64,000 nt of DNA from Pseudomonadota bacterium (lineage in GTDB: Bacteria > Desulfobacterota > Desulfobulbia > Desulfobulbales > Desulfocapsaceae), in NCBI GenBank assembly GCA_023412495.1, contig JAEYNP010000017.1:62001-126000 (forward strand), written 5' to 3'. Below are positions 17,196 through 26,855 of this stretch, one piece after another (the first letter of the stretch is position 1; each line of letters starts with the position of its first letter). The notes beneath the pieces were generated by a model. It did no database searches. It had not been told where the DNA came from and saw only the letters and a program-made list of their open reading frames with translations. A program made the position numbers and the translations under genes.

Positions 17196-18002
17196 TCACT
17201 CCTTCGCTGTGGTGCGTGCGGTTTTTTCGTCCCCGCCCGAGCGCAGGGCCTTGATAACGCTCTGCAGCTCGAAGGCTCCGGTCAGTTCCAGGAAAATGTC
17301 CTCCAGCTTGCCGCTGCCGTTTTCGGCCCTTGCCCGCAGTTCCGGCATTGTCCCCTCGGCGGTGATCCTGCCCTGGACGATGATGCCGATCCGATCGCAC
17401 AATTCCTCGGCGATTTCCATCGAGTGGGTGGAAAGGAGGATGCCGACCCCCGCCTGGGCCTTCTGTCTGAACAGTTCCTTGACGATCCGGGCGCTTTTCG
17501 GGTCGAGGCCGACCATCGGCTCGTCGATCACCAAAAGTGGCTGATCGAGCATGAAGATCGAGGTCATGATGAGCTTCTGCCGCATGCCGTGGGAGTAACC
17601 TTCAATGAGGTTGTACTTCCAATCGACGAGATCGAAGAGCTCGAGATACCGTTCCGCCCGAGCGAGCGGCGCACTATCTTCGGCATAGAGGCTGGCGATG
17701 AAGCCCAGGTACTCGGCCCCGGTCAGTTTTTCGTAGAGAAAGGGGCGGTCGGGAATATAGCCGGTCTTCTTCTTGCAATATGCGGGAGAAACATCGAGCC
17801 GGCTGCCGCAGATGGTTATCGTGCCTGCCGTTGGCTGCAGCAGGCCCGCCAGCATCTTGATGGTGGTGGTTTTGCCGGCCCCGTTCGGGCCGAGAAAGCC
17901 GTAAATTTCTCCACCGTTGACCTGAATGCTCACCCCGCCCACTGCGGTGAACGAGCCGAAGGATTTGGTGAGGTGTTCAATGTGAAGAAGCGGATGCTGC
18001 AT
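17196..18002 (-). CDS. ABC transporter ATP-binding protein
   Basis: 268-residue ABC ATPase that should power the permease encoded two bases downstream. Walker A GPNGAGKTT near residue 38, a YSHGMRQKL signature (a variant of LSGGQ), Walker B LLVIDEPMVGLDP and switch histidine in LSTHSME are all visible. The variant signature occurs in ABC-2 exporters of the CcmA/NatA type. It is the middle gene of a minus-strand set: transglutaminase-domain gene, 31-bp gap, ATPase, permease. Confidence 0.93.
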   Translation of the reverse strand: MQHPLLHIEHLTKSFGSFTAVGGVSIQVNGGEIYGFLGPNGAGKTTTIKMLAGLLQPTAGTITICGSRLDVSPAYCKKKTGYIPDRPFLYEKLTGAEYLGFIASLYAEDSAPLARAERYLELFDLVDWKYNLIEGYSHGMRQKLIMTSIFMLDQPLLVIDEPMVGLDPKSARIVKELFRQKAQAGVGILLSTHSMEIAEELCDRIGIIVQGRITAEGTMPELRARAENGSGKLEDIFLELTGAFELQSVIKALRSGGDEKTARTTAKE

Positions 18003-18033
18003 GTCTCATTCCTGTCACTTGTGACGAATAATG

Positions 18034-19512
18034 TCAGTTGGCAATGGGTGGACCTAACGGCTCGATGGTGAGGGTACCCAGGAGCGCGCCGATCCGCACC
18101 TGTTCCTGCATCTCGCCCACGATGAATCGCAGGTGGCCGAGGTCGGCCGGGAACTGGTTCGTGGTGGTATCGATGCTGATCCAGCGGTCACCCAGGCAAA
18201 CCTCGTTCCAAGCGTGGTAATAGAAGGCATCGCGCTGCCAGGTGACGCCAGCCGCCACTCGGGTAGGGATGCCGGCGGCGCGTGCGAGCGCGGCAAAAAG
18301 CGCCGCATGTTCGTTGCAGTCGCCTTTTCTGGCCGATAATGTGGAAAGGGCATCCGGCAGCCCCAGCACCGGCCGTTTCTCGATGTTCCCATAGACCCAG
18401 TCCGCAAGCCTTTTCACCCTGGCAGGCAGCTCATCGACTCCCGCCGTGAGCTGTCCGGCAAGTTCTACTATATCCCGGTTATCCGCTTGAATATAGGGAG
18501 ATGCGTCGAGTTGGCCGGCACCGTCCGCACAGGTCGGAGCCGCGCCTTCCGCAGGTATTTTTTCGCGGGTGACGGTCAGGATGTCGCCGACAAAAATCTG
18601 TCTGCCGCCGTCCAGATCGAAGCTGCCGCCCTCGGGCAGTTCCAGCCGGTACCGTACGGCCGGCCCCTCGATCCCTGTAAGTTCGCCTCGGGTTTTCACC
18701 GAGACGGCGGAAAGGATTTCGTCGCTTTCACCCAAGTCCTCTCCCAGCGCCTTGAACTTCGGCTCTTTCAAAAAAACAAAACCGGCAGGCGATTCCTCCT
18801 TTACCACCACACCCGAATCATTCAACCAGGAGCTGATCCGCGCTCCCGAAAACGATTCTATAAATAGGTGCAATTTTTGCATTCTTCCATTGATGAGGAC
18901 CGATTCCTTGCCCCGGTATTCGAGCACCGCTTCTTTGCCGGTGAGTGAAACCGGGTCGAACCAGGGGATGCGGCGCTTTTCGCCTTCTTTGATGCCTTCC
19001 GCAAGCAGATACGCACGCCGGGAGGTGGCAAGAAGCGGCGGCGAGGAGAAGGTCAGGGAATCACGGATGGTGTTGGTGCCTGTGGTCAGCTGATATTCGA
19101 CGCGGTTGCCGGTCACGGCACCTTCGGCCCGCATGCGGTAGAAGGGTGAGTGAAAGGAGAAGTCGAAGGCCTTGAGATAATTGGCGGCGGAAATGGTGGC
19201 ATTCAATTTCAGGTCGATGGTCTGCGCGACCCCGGCGATATTGAGTTTCATCCGGGCTTGCTGGGTGAGCAGGCGATCTTCGCCCGGCCCCTCCTGGTAC
19301 CTGTTGATCGTGTAGCCGATCTTGGCGTTTTGGAAAAAGATGGACTGATACTCCTCCGCTTCGGCCTGTTTGATAGTCGCAAGCTCCCGGACGTCGATTG
19401 CAGCGATGAATACGTCTCGCCTCAGGAGGAGGGCAAAGAGGACGAACCAGGCTGCTGTGATAAGCAGTTTCAGCCAGCCGGCGGGTGTCGGTGAAGTGAA
19501 AATCATGATCAC
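18034..19512 (-). CDS. Membrane-anchored transglutaminase-like protein
   Basis: 492-residue protein with one N-terminal membrane segment (LKLLITAAWFVLFALLL, about residues 14-30) and a large outer domain. Residues about 360-475 hold a transglutaminase-like papain fold with the catalytic triad: Cys in KGDCNEHAALF, His in YYHAWNEV, Asp in WISIDTT. The preceding 300 residues are mostly beta-rich and not recognised. Bacterial members may act as proteases or cross-linking enzymes on the cell surface. It heads the operon with the ABC exporter, so the three probably work together on an envelope substrate. The ATG at 19506 is an equally possible start. Confidence 0.85.
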   Translation of the reverse strand: MIMIFTSPTPAGWLKLLITAAWFVLFALLLRRDVFIAAIDVRELATIKQAEAEEYQSIFFQNAKIGYTINRYQEGPGEDRLLTQQARMKLNIAGVAQTIDLKLNATISAANYLKAFDFSFHSPFYRMRAEGAVTGNRVEYQLTTGTNTIRDSLTFSSPPLLATSRRAYLLAEGIKEGEKRRIPWFDPVSLTGKEAVLEYRGKESVLINGRMQKLHLFIESFSGARISSWLNDSGVVVKEESPAGFVFLKEPKFKALGEDLGESDEILSAVSVKTRGELTGIEGPAVRYRLELPEGGSFDLDGGRQIFVGDILTVTREKIPAEGAAPTCADGAGQLDASPYIQADNRDIVELAGQLTAGVDELPARVKRLADWVYGNIEKRPVLGLPDALSTLSARKGDCNEHAALFAALARAAGIPTRVAAGVTWQRDAFYYHAWNEVCLGDRWISIDTTTNQFPADLGHLRFIVGEMQEQVRIGALLGTLTIEPLGPPIAN

Positions 19513-19574
19513 AGTATAGCCATTTTCGAAAAACTTGTGAAATTCGGCCGAAAGGTCGATGAAGAATTTGTACT

Positions 19575-20192
19575 ATGTATAGAAACAGACAGCCGATCGT
19601 GCTTGCTTCGGGATCTCCCCGCAGAAGGCAATTTCTGAAGGAACTTGGGCTTGATTTCTCCGTTCGGACCGGCACGGTGGCCGAGCAGCCGATGGAGGGG
19701 GAAAAACCCGAGGATTTCGTCCTGCGCATGGCGGACGAAAAGGCCGCCGAGATGAGCGGACAGTACCCAGAGGCCTGGGTGATCGCCGGCGACACGGTGG
19801 TCTGCCTCGACCGGAAAATTCTGGGTAAGCCCGCTGACGAGGAGGAGGCTGTGGCCCTCCTGATGGCCCTGTCCGGCCGGGAACATCGGGTCATGACCGG
19901 CTTTTGTGTCGCCCATGCCGGCCGCGGCATCAAAACTGTCGAGTCGGTTACCACCTACGTGAGGTTTATCCGGTTCTCCGAGCAGCTCGCCAGGGCCTAT
20001 GCCGCTACCGGCGAATGCCTGGACAAGGCCGGCGCCTACGGCATTCAAGGTATCGGCGGTTGCCTGGTGGAGAGCATCGACGGGTCCTATTCCAACGTGG
20101 TGGGGCTTCCGCTCAGTCAGCTGCTGCAGGTCCTCCTGGTGCACGGGGTGATCGAACCAGCCCCGCCGGGGGTGGGAAAGGGAAGGCGGTGA
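19575..20192 (+). CDS. maf: Maf-family nucleoside triphosphate pyrophosphatase
   Basis: Hydrolyses non-canonical or excess nucleoside triphosphates to monophosphate and pyrophosphate. The fold's signature blocks are present: ASGSPRRRQFL at residues 11-21, catalytic aspartate in IAGDTVVCLD, ILGKP, and the late DKAGAYGIQGIGGCLVESI with GSYSNVVGLP. 205 residues is usual. Members differ in substrate (dTTP/UTP or m7GTP) and I cannot assign which. It is divergent from the transglutaminase gene, 62 bp apart, and precedes the HEAT/PilZ gene by 149 bp. Confidence 0.93.
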   Translation: MYRNRQPIVLASGSPRRRQFLKELGLDFSVRTGTVAEQPMEGEKPEDFVLRMADEKAAEMSGQYPEAWVIAGDTVVCLDRKILGKPADEEEAVALLMALSGREHRVMTGFCVAHAGRGIKTVESVTTYVRFIRFSEQLARAYAATGECLDKAGAYGIQGIGGCLVESIDGSYSNVVGLPLSQLLQVLLVHGVIEPAPPGVGKGRR

Positions 20193-20341
20193 TTTGACTT
20201 TTTCCGGAGAGGCGTGTAACTAAGATGTAGTACTGTGATAGTGGCAGCTTCGTCAGGGAGGGATTTCCCGCGTGTCGCCCGGGAAATGGGTGGAAATGTG
20301 ATATACTGCCGCGAAATCAGGTAAGATAACGGAATCGAAAA

Positions 20342-23300
20342 ATGGGCCAGATTGTTCCGCAAAGCAAAAGTGTCGAGGCGTTGAAGGCATTCAACAATGC
20401 TATCGTGACCAGCCGCCTTTATCCGCCGGAGACCCCTCAGGTGGCCAACGCCGTCGAGCGCGGCTACAAGGGGATACAGATGTTCCTGCGCGAACAGGGA
20501 AAACTCTCATTTTCTTTTCAGGGCAGTTCGCCCAGTATCTGCGGCGTCCCCCTCGACCAGGAGACCCTCGACTCTTTTCCGAACCTGATCGTCTTCCGAC
20601 AGTTGCGGATGATGGGACTGCCGAAATTGCAGATCGGCGCGGAGATGGATCGATTCGCCTTCGGCCAACTGCTGGCCGTGTTCATTGCCACGCCGGAAAA
20701 AATCAAGAACGGGGGCGGCGGTCTGCCGTTTATCACCGGTCTCGGACTTGCCGACTATTTCCCCGAAGTGGACGAAGAAGGCCGGTCGGAAGAGGCAGAC
20801 GAAATTTCCGACGAGGAGGAAAGCCAGGCGCGCCGGACAGTGAAGGTTCGGCCGGAGCTGGTGGCCGGCCTCTGCGGGCTTGAGACGCGGACGCCGGTCG
20901 AAGATGAACTCGCCGAAAGAATGAAAAGGCCCGAAACAGCAACGGAATTGCTGATGGCCAGTATCGCCTTTATCCTTGCGGACATTCAAAAGAAGAAGTC
21001 GATCTTCGCCTCGCCGCTGTTTTCCTTGATGCTCAGGAAGGCGCAAGAGAGTATCGGAGAGAACGACCGAAACGAGGTTGCCGCCCAACTGGCCCGCGTC
21101 CTTGCAGAAAACCTCAGGGAACCGGCAATCTGCGTGCTCATGGCACAGGAATATCCGGAAGGCTTCGGGGCATTGTGCTACGATCGTCTGGTCGCCTCCC
21201 TGAAACCGGAAGCCCTCGGCTCCGTTTTCGCCATCCTGCGGGAACAGTCGACCAGAGCCCAGTCGGGCGATAGCAGCGGGCCTCGGGTGGAGTTCTTTGG
21301 CAAGGTTTTGGACCGTCTCGCGAATACCGGGCGGGGCAGGCAGTTCCTCAGCGCGGAGAAGGCTCGCGCGATCATTAACGAAGGCGAGAAGGCGCGGCGT
21401 CAAAAGCGCCTCGAAGCGGGCGTTCAGGGACTTTTGCAGGGCAATATAAGCCTGCTGCAGAGCGAGGAACTGGTGCAGTGGCTTCCCACTGCGGTCATGC
21501 AGATGTTGAGCTCGGGGGAAAACCCCGGGATCCTTGTGCGCAGTATGGCGGATTTCTTTTTCTCGAAGAATGAAGGGAAGCGGGAAGCCCTGTTGCGGAG
21601 CATGGTTGTTATCGGCGAGCGGTTTGCGGCGGTTGACCACTGGGATCTTGTCGATCTCCTGATTGAGCCCCTTGTCCAGGCCGTCTGCCGGCCGTCGGCT
21701 AGCGACGCCCTTATCGAAAAGATCGTGGCGTTCTTGCATATCGTCATGCAGAATAGCTGGCAGCGCGGCGATCTCGATCGTGGGGACAAGATCCTCAATA
21801 TCTTCTTCAGGCTCCGGACCGGACAGATGGGCGACTCAAAGGCCGTCAAGGCCATCGTCGGCAAGGTTCAGGATCGGGGTATCCAGCGGACCAGATTCCC
21901 CGAACTGCTGGCCTCATGTCTTGCCGCACCCAAGGATGAAGCACTGGGGTATCGGCTGGCCCTGCAGGGACCGGTGGCCATCCGCTTTCTCGTCGAGGCG
22001 CTGATCAATACCGACAAGACGGCCGATAGGCTGCGGATCATCGATCTGCTTACTTCCTGCAGGAGTTTTCTCGTCCCCATCATCCTGGAGAGGCTGCCCG
22101 AACACATGCCGTGGTTCGGCAAGCGGAACCTTATCAAGCTCTTGGGCGAGGCGGGGGGCGAGGCGGATGCCGAGAGCGTCCTGCCGTATCTGAGGCACGA
22201 GGATTTTCGCGTGCAGCGGGAGGCCTTCCTCTGCATCTACCGGATCGCCGGCAAAAGGCGCAAGGAACTGCTGCTCGCCGCCCTCGCCGATTCCTCCGAA
22301 CTGATAAAGATGGAGATCGTTGCCGCCCTGGCAGGCCTCTGCGACTCAGAGGTGGCGGTTCAGCTTTCCCTGATGCTGAACGATTACGAGTTTTTCAGTG
22401 AAAGAAACCGAGCGGACATCCTTATAAAGGTTCTCGAGGCCCTGGGGCGCTGCGGTTGCGAGGAGGCTCTTGCCGGAGTGCAGGAATTTCTCCAGCTTCA
22501 GGCAGTTCGTACGGCGCGCAAGAAGATCCCTGAGCAGGTCTTTGCCTGTGCCGAAAAAGTCCTCAATACTCTCGAGTCCGATCTGCAGGAAAACCGGAAG
22601 AAACACGTTCAGGCCACCCAGCTGCGCAAAATCGCCATGAAGCAGGCTGCGAAGAGGGGCAAGACCGGGAAGGCCGAACGGATAATCACCGGAACCCAGC
22701 AGGAACAGGCGGTGCGGACGCTGCTGGCGCGGGGCGATGTGGCCGGAGCCCGGGATCAGCTGCTCCAGCTCATCGAAAAGACAGCAAAATCGCGCAATTT
22801 TACTCAGGCGGACCATCTCCGCGAATGGCTCATCGAATTCGATCCCAGTGCCTTCAGCCAAATCATTCAGGCGGCGGAGATCATCGATCGGGAGAAAGCC
22901 GCAGCCATCAACAAAAGCCATCTCGAGATCTGGAGCGGCTTGTACGACATCCTCTCCACCGAGGAGTTCAGCACCCTGTACCACTCACTGAAACACAAGA
23001 GCTTTCGGAGCGACGAGGTAATCGTCACCCAGGGCACGCTGCAGACCTCGCTCTTTTTCATCAACAGCGGCAAAGTCAAACTCTATTTCGAAGGCCAGGG
23101 CCATGAGAGGCTGATCAGGACCATGGGCAGCGGCGAGATCTTCGGGGCGGGGGCTTTTTTCGACGCCTCGGTCTGGACGGTTTCGGTCGCCAGTGTCGGG
23201 GCCTCAGAAATATCGATCCTGAAGCTCGACAAGTTGGAGGAGTGGCAGGAGGAATACCCGGGACTGGCGCCGAAGCTTCAGGATTTTTCTCGCAAATTCG

Positions 23301-23710
23301 AGAGAATGCAAGAGTTTATCGAGCAGAGCGTGGGGGATCGCCGCGAGCACGAACGGCACCGATTGAGCGGCAGGGTTTCCACCATGCTGCTCGACAATCA
23401 TGAAAGGAGCGTCGGTGTCAGCTCCATGGTGGAGCTCTTCGACATCTCGCTGGGTGGCCTGTCGTACCAGGCGAGGGTCTCGCAAAAGGATTTCGCCCGC
23501 CTGCTGCTGGGGCGCAAGGTCCAGGTGAAGCTGCCGCTGGGAGAAAAAGACGGGGAAGTCGTCACCGTCATGGGCGATATCCTGGCGGTGAAGAGCACGT
23601 ATGCGGTGGAAAACGACTACTCGGTGCATGTCCACTTGGATAAGGAACTCGATTCCCAGCAGATGCTGGCGATAATCGCCGCGGCCCGTAAAAGATCACG
23701 GACCGTATGA
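20342..23710 (+). CDS. HEAT-repeat / cyclic-nucleotide-like / PilZ signalling protein
   Basis: 1122-residue cytosolic protein without signal peptide. Residues 1-130 are a compact domain of unknown type; a helical solenoid with HEAT-like repeats is clearest around 560-740 (LIKLLGEAGGEADAESVLPY and later repeats). A cyclic-nucleotide-binding fold follows at about 873-985 (EVIVTQGTLQTSLFFINSGK). Its phosphate cassette reads FGAGAFFDASVWTVSVAS, so the usual FGE glutamate and R[ST]A arginine are absent; it may not bind cAMP. The C-terminal PilZ domain (about 997-1115) keeps RREHER (RxxxR) and DISLGG (DxSxxG), the c-di-GMP-binding residues. It therefore probably answers c-di-GMP. It is 48 bp upstream of a TOPRIM-ATPase gene on the same strand. 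Confidence 0.87.
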   Translation: MGQIVPQSKSVEALKAFNNAIVTSRLYPPETPQVANAVERGYKGIQMFLREQGKLSFSFQGSSPSICGVPLDQETLDSFPNLIVFRQLRMMGLPKLQIGAEMDRFAFGQLLAVFIATPEKIKNGGGGLPFITGLGLADYFPEVDEEGRSEEADEISDEEESQARRTVKVRPELVAGLCGLETRTPVEDELAERMKRPETATELLMASIAFILADIQKKKSIFASPLFSLMLRKAQESIGENDRNEVAAQLARVLAENLREPAICVLMAQEYPEGFGALCYDRLVASLKPEALGSVFAILREQSTRAQSGDSSGPRVEFFGKVLDRLANTGRGRQFLSAEKARAIINEGEKARRQKRLEAGVQGLLQGNISLLQSEELVQWLPTAVMQMLSSGENPGILVRSMADFFFSKNEGKREALLRSMVVIGERFAAVDHWDLVDLLIEPLVQAVCRPSASDALIEKIVAFLHIVMQNSWQRGDLDRGDKILNIFFRLRTGQMGDSKAVKAIVGKVQDRGIQRTRFPELLASCLAAPKDEALGYRLALQGPVAIRFLVEALINTDKTADRLRIIDLLTSCRSFLVPIILERLPEHMPWFGKRNLIKLLGEAGGEADAESVLPYLRHEDFRVQREAFLCIYRIAGKRRKELLLAALADSSELIKMEIVAALAGLCDSEVAVQLSLMLNDYEFFSERNRADILIKVLEALGRCGCEEALAGVQEFLQLQAVRTARKKIPEQVFACAEKVLNTLESDLQENRKKHVQATQLRKIAMKQAAKRGKTGKAERIITGTQQEQAVRTLLARGDVAGARDQLLQLIEKTAKSRNFTQADHLREWLIEFDPSAFSQIIQAAEIIDREKAAAINKSHLEIWSGLYDILSTEEFSTLYHSLKHKSFRSDEVIVTQGTLQTSLFFINSGKVKLYFEGQGHERLIRTMGSGEIFGAGAFFDASVWTVSVASVGASEISILKLDKLEEWQEEYPGLAPKLQDFSRKFERMQEFIEQSVGDRREHERHRLSGRVSTMLLDNHERSVGVSSMVELFDISLGGLSYQARVSQKDFARLLLGRKVQVKLPLGEKDGEVVTVMGDILAVKSTYAVENDYSVHVHLDKELDSQQMLAIIAAARKRSRTV

Positions 23711-23758
23711 TAATAGCGAGAACTCGGCCGGCCGGTCCCGGTTTTGGATGGAGGATTC

Positions 23759-25552
23759 ATGGCTGACGGCAACGATGCGGTCTCCCGGTTTTACCTGAAG
23801 CACCTCGGGGGGCAATGGCAGGAAACCATGACCGCCGATTGCCCATTCTGCCGGGAACGCGGTCTGGAGACGGGGCGGCTGGTGGTCTTTCTCAACAGGA
23901 ACAGCTTCTTCCACGGCTACTTCCGCTGCCTGAACCGCTGCGTCCCGGGTGGCTACCCCTTGCGCTTCGCCAGGCTTGCCACCATCTCCCTGGCTGAGGT
24001 GCCGGGCTATATGCCCGACCAGGACGTTGCCCTGCAGCCCGAGTTTCCGGTGGAAAACATCAACGACGAGATCGTCTCCTACCGGGAGCGGGTCACCGAC
24101 CGGCTCTACGAGCAGTTCAAAGAGAGCGGCATTGGACGGGCGGTCCTCAGCGAGCTGCGGATCGGTTTCAACGGCCGTTATCTGGTCTATCCCTACTACC
24201 AGGAAGACGGCAACTGCTACTCGGCCAGGTGCACGCATCCGGAGCGGTCGGAGGACTTCTTCTGGCACGGCAATCCGGAATTCAGCAAGGAACCCTTCAA
24301 TCTTTTCAACGTCCAGGATATCCAGCACTGCGAGAACGGCGCGCTCTTCGTCTGCGAGGGGGAGGAAAACCTCCTGACCCTGAAAGCGCTCGGATTTCCC
24401 GGTGTTGCGGTCGCTCATTACACGGCCCTGGAAAAGCTGCCGGCGAAGATCTTCGACAAGATTACCACCCTCTTCATCGTTATCGCCAACACCCTGGAGT
24501 CGGAGAACGCTGCGAAGAACCTCGCTTCGCGGGTAGGCTACAAGGCGAGAATCCTCACCTGGCTGCCCAATGCGCCGCGCGGCTACTCCCTGCGCCGCCT
24601 GGCCAAGGACACCGGCAAAAGCTTTGCCGGCAAAGTCGGCGAGATGGTCAAGAGATCGCGGGCCTTCTCGCCCTTTGCCACTCCGCAGCGGGAATACCGG
24701 CAGTTCCTGCAGACACTCGAACGGGAACAGGGCGAGGAATACAGCAACCTCACTTCCGGCTTTGTCCTGCTCGACAGGGCGGTCGGCGGCATCCACGGCA
24801 TCAACGTCATCGGCGGAGCGCCGAAGGTGGGCAAGTCGACCTTCATGATCCAGATCGCCTCCGAGATGGCTCTCCGCAAAATCCCGGTGCTCTACTACGA
24901 TTTCGAGAACGGCCGGCAGAAGATCTATCAGAGGACCTTGAGCCGAATATCCAGGCTGTCCACCGGTCGGCTCCGGGCGCGGGAACTGTCCGAGGAGGAA
25001 CGGCAGCGGGGGGAGGAGGCCAGGAAGAACCTGGAAAAGATGCTTTTTAACTGGCGGGTGATCAATGACCGCAAGGTGACACCGGAGCTGATGCGCAAGC
25101 ACATCGACTTCATCCGCCACGAGACCCGCAGCGAGTATACGGTGGTTGTCATCGACAGCCTGCACAAGCTGCCCTTTAATGACTTCTCCGAGCGCCGCAC
25201 CGGCATCGACGCCTGGCTGCGGCAGATGGAGTCGATCCGCGATGACCTGCAGGCCTCCTTTCTGGTGATCTCCGAACTCACACGCGGCACCACCGGCTCC
25301 TACCGGGAGGAGCCTCACCTCGGAGTCTTCAAGGGCTCAGGCGACATCGAGTACAGTGCCGACAATGCCATGGTCCTCTATCCGACCGAGCCGGACAGCG
25401 GAGGGTTGACCGGTAATATCGACAAAAGATACACGCTCTGGCTGGTGGCGAGCCGGGAGCACAGCCCCGGTCGGGTGGCCGAATACCGCCTGGATTATCC
25501 CTGCTGGGGCTTCACCGAGTTTCCCCTGGCTTCAGGGTCGGATACCGAGTAA
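23759..25552 (+). CDS. Primase-helicase-like protein: zinc motif, degenerate TOPRIM, RecA-like ATPase
   Basis: 597-residue protein laid out like phage primase-helicases. CPFC (about residue 29) and CLNRC (about 60) form a possible zinc ribbon. A TOPRIM-like domain spans about 195-290: the first glutamate is kept (FVCEGEENLLTLKALG), but the acidic DxD of the second motif reads IVIANTLESENAA, so metal-dependent catalysis is unlikely. The RecA/DnaB-type ATPase follows, with Walker A GGAPKVGKST near 360, DFENG and Walker B VVVIDSLHKLP. No phage genes are nearby. GGAGG precedes ATG 23759; an earlier in-frame ATG at 23744 overlaps that site. It probably forms an operon with the HEAT/PilZ gene. Confidence 0.83.
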   Translation: MADGNDAVSRFYLKHLGGQWQETMTADCPFCRERGLETGRLVVFLNRNSFFHGYFRCLNRCVPGGYPLRFARLATISLAEVPGYMPDQDVALQPEFPVENINDEIVSYRERVTDRLYEQFKESGIGRAVLSELRIGFNGRYLVYPYYQEDGNCYSARCTHPERSEDFFWHGNPEFSKEPFNLFNVQDIQHCENGALFVCEGEENLLTLKALGFPGVAVAHYTALEKLPAKIFDKITTLFIVIANTLESENAAKNLASRVGYKARILTWLPNAPRGYSLRRLAKDTGKSFAGKVGEMVKRSRAFSPFATPQREYRQFLQTLEREQGEEYSNLTSGFVLLDRAVGGIHGINVIGGAPKVGKSTFMIQIASEMALRKIPVLYYDFENGRQKIYQRTLSRISRLSTGRLRARELSEEERQRGEEARKNLEKMLFNWRVINDRKVTPELMRKHIDFIRHETRSEYTVVVIDSLHKLPFNDFSERRTGIDAWLRQMESIRDDLQASFLVISELTRGTTGSYREEPHLGVFKGSGDIEYSADNAMVLYPTEPDSGGLTGNIDKRYTLWLVASREHSPGRVAEYRLDYPCWGFTEFPLASGSDTE

Positions 25553-25861
25553 TCGCGCTTTTTCAGGATCGGTTCCGGCAGGTGCGCCCCTACAACCTCC
25601 AACGTGTGGCGTAAGGATATGTAAGATTCTGAAGTTGCTTTTCAGCATATCATTGCCAGTAGTATTCTTTCTGTTCCAGATCTTCCCTGTATCCAACTAG
25701 CTCATTACATTTGGAAAGATTCTCCAAGAACCTCCAATGCTATGCTGAAGTTGGTGCATAATGATGGGAGCCATGGCAAATAGGTCGCGAGAGAGTGCCT
25801 GCCCCAAAGATAAGGCGGGAGGGATTGTGAAATAAAATTTGCGATGAAGGGCCACCACCGG
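25553..25861. other. Intergenic gap, nothing recognised
   Basis: 309 bp between convergent genes with lower GC than the flanks. No open frame, tRNA fold or clear terminator was seen. It begins the accessory patch that extends to 28580. Confidence 0.6.
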
Positions 25862-26833
25862 TTATCCCCCGTAATGAACGACCATTTCCCGAACGGCCCG
25901 TTCCAGATCGGCCACCAGTTCCGGTGGCTCTAGCGCCTTCGCCATGCTTCCCCAGGAGAGGATCCAGCGCTTCAGCTCCAGCAGGTGATTTACCGTCAGC
26001 GACAGGGTTAGGGATCCATCGGGGTTTTCGTCGATGTGCTGGGTCGGGTGCCAGCATCGCTCTCGGATGTAGCCAGCCGCCTTCTTATCGAAGAGCACTT
26101 TTACCCGATGCTCATCGGCACCCCAATGGATACCGAAATTGCTGGCAGTGAGGCGGGTGAAATCGAAACCCTCCGGTATCCGGAAGCTTTCACTCAGCAC
26201 CTCCACGCCTTCCATTCTTGCCAGGCTGAACGTCCGAATATCTTTCCGCAGGTGGCAATACGCCACCACATACCAATCACCCTCGAAACGAACGCCATGA
26301 TAGGGATCGATTTCTCTTGAGGCCGGGCTATTTCCGGGTGGGCGGTAAAGGACCCTGATTCTCTTTGAGAGCCGTATCGCTTCGGCCACATTCTCCCAGA
26401 TACCCGGGCGGATTAAGGTGTTCGAAGGGGGAAATACCGTAAACCGGGCATTATCTTTTCCCATGTCTATCATGGTTCTTTCCGGCAGTGAATCCTCGAT
26501 CTTCCTGAATACGGAGAAGAGGTTGTCATAAATCGGCGTTCCTTCGTACTGCGCCAGCAGCTTTTCGGCCAGATATATCGCGAACAGGTCGCTTTCTTTG
26601 ATCGAGATAGCCGGAAGTTTGTAGTTGGCCTCCGTATAATAATAGCCCCGACGCTGCGCGGAATACTCGATCGGGGCGTCGAGTTGGAAGCGCATGTAGT
26701 CGATATCCCGTTGGATCGTCTTCGCGCTGACCTCATAGTCTCCAGCCAGTTTGGCACAGTTCGGGTAGTTTCCCTTGCCAATTTCTCTGTCGATGAAAAG
26801 CAGCCTGGAGTGCTGTGGTTTGTATTTAGGCAT
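25862..26833 (-). CDS. WYL-domain transcriptional regulator
   Basis: 323-residue regulator. Residues 1-75 form a winged helix-turn-helix of the DeoR/YafY kind (CAKLAGDYEVSAKTIQRDIDYMRF), followed by the Sm-like WYL domain (IRVLYRPPGNSPASREIDPYHGVRFEGDWYVVAYC in segments, about 170-230) and a C-terminal WCX-like extension ending REMVVHYGG. Proteins of this build sense nucleotides or ligands and control DNA repair or defence genes. The frame is open from 26959; I start at ATG 26833 because the usual MPKYKPQHSRLL-type N-terminus begins there. A divergent gene of unknown function and a perfect palindrome lie upstream. Confidence 0.88.
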   Translation of the reverse strand: MPKYKPQHSRLLFIDREIGKGNYPNCAKLAGDYEVSAKTIQRDIDYMRFQLDAPIEYSAQRRGYYYTEANYKLPAISIKESDLFAIYLAEKLLAQYEGTPIYDNLFSVFRKIEDSLPERTMIDMGKDNARFTVFPPSNTLIRPGIWENVAEAIRLSKRIRVLYRPPGNSPASREIDPYHGVRFEGDWYVVAYCHLRKDIRTFSLARMEGVEVLSESFRIPEGFDFTRLTASNFGIHWGADEHRVKVLFDKKAAGYIRERCWHPTQHIDENPDGSLTLSLTVNHLLELKRWILSWGSMAKALEPPELVADLERAVREMVVHYGG

Positions 26834-26855
26834 AAAAAAAGATTCTCTTTCAGAA

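Noticed and set aside
23759..25552. Prophage replication module
   Set aside because: No capsid, terminase, portal, lysis or phage regulatory genes lie around it, and the nearest integrases are 9 kb away with their own ends.
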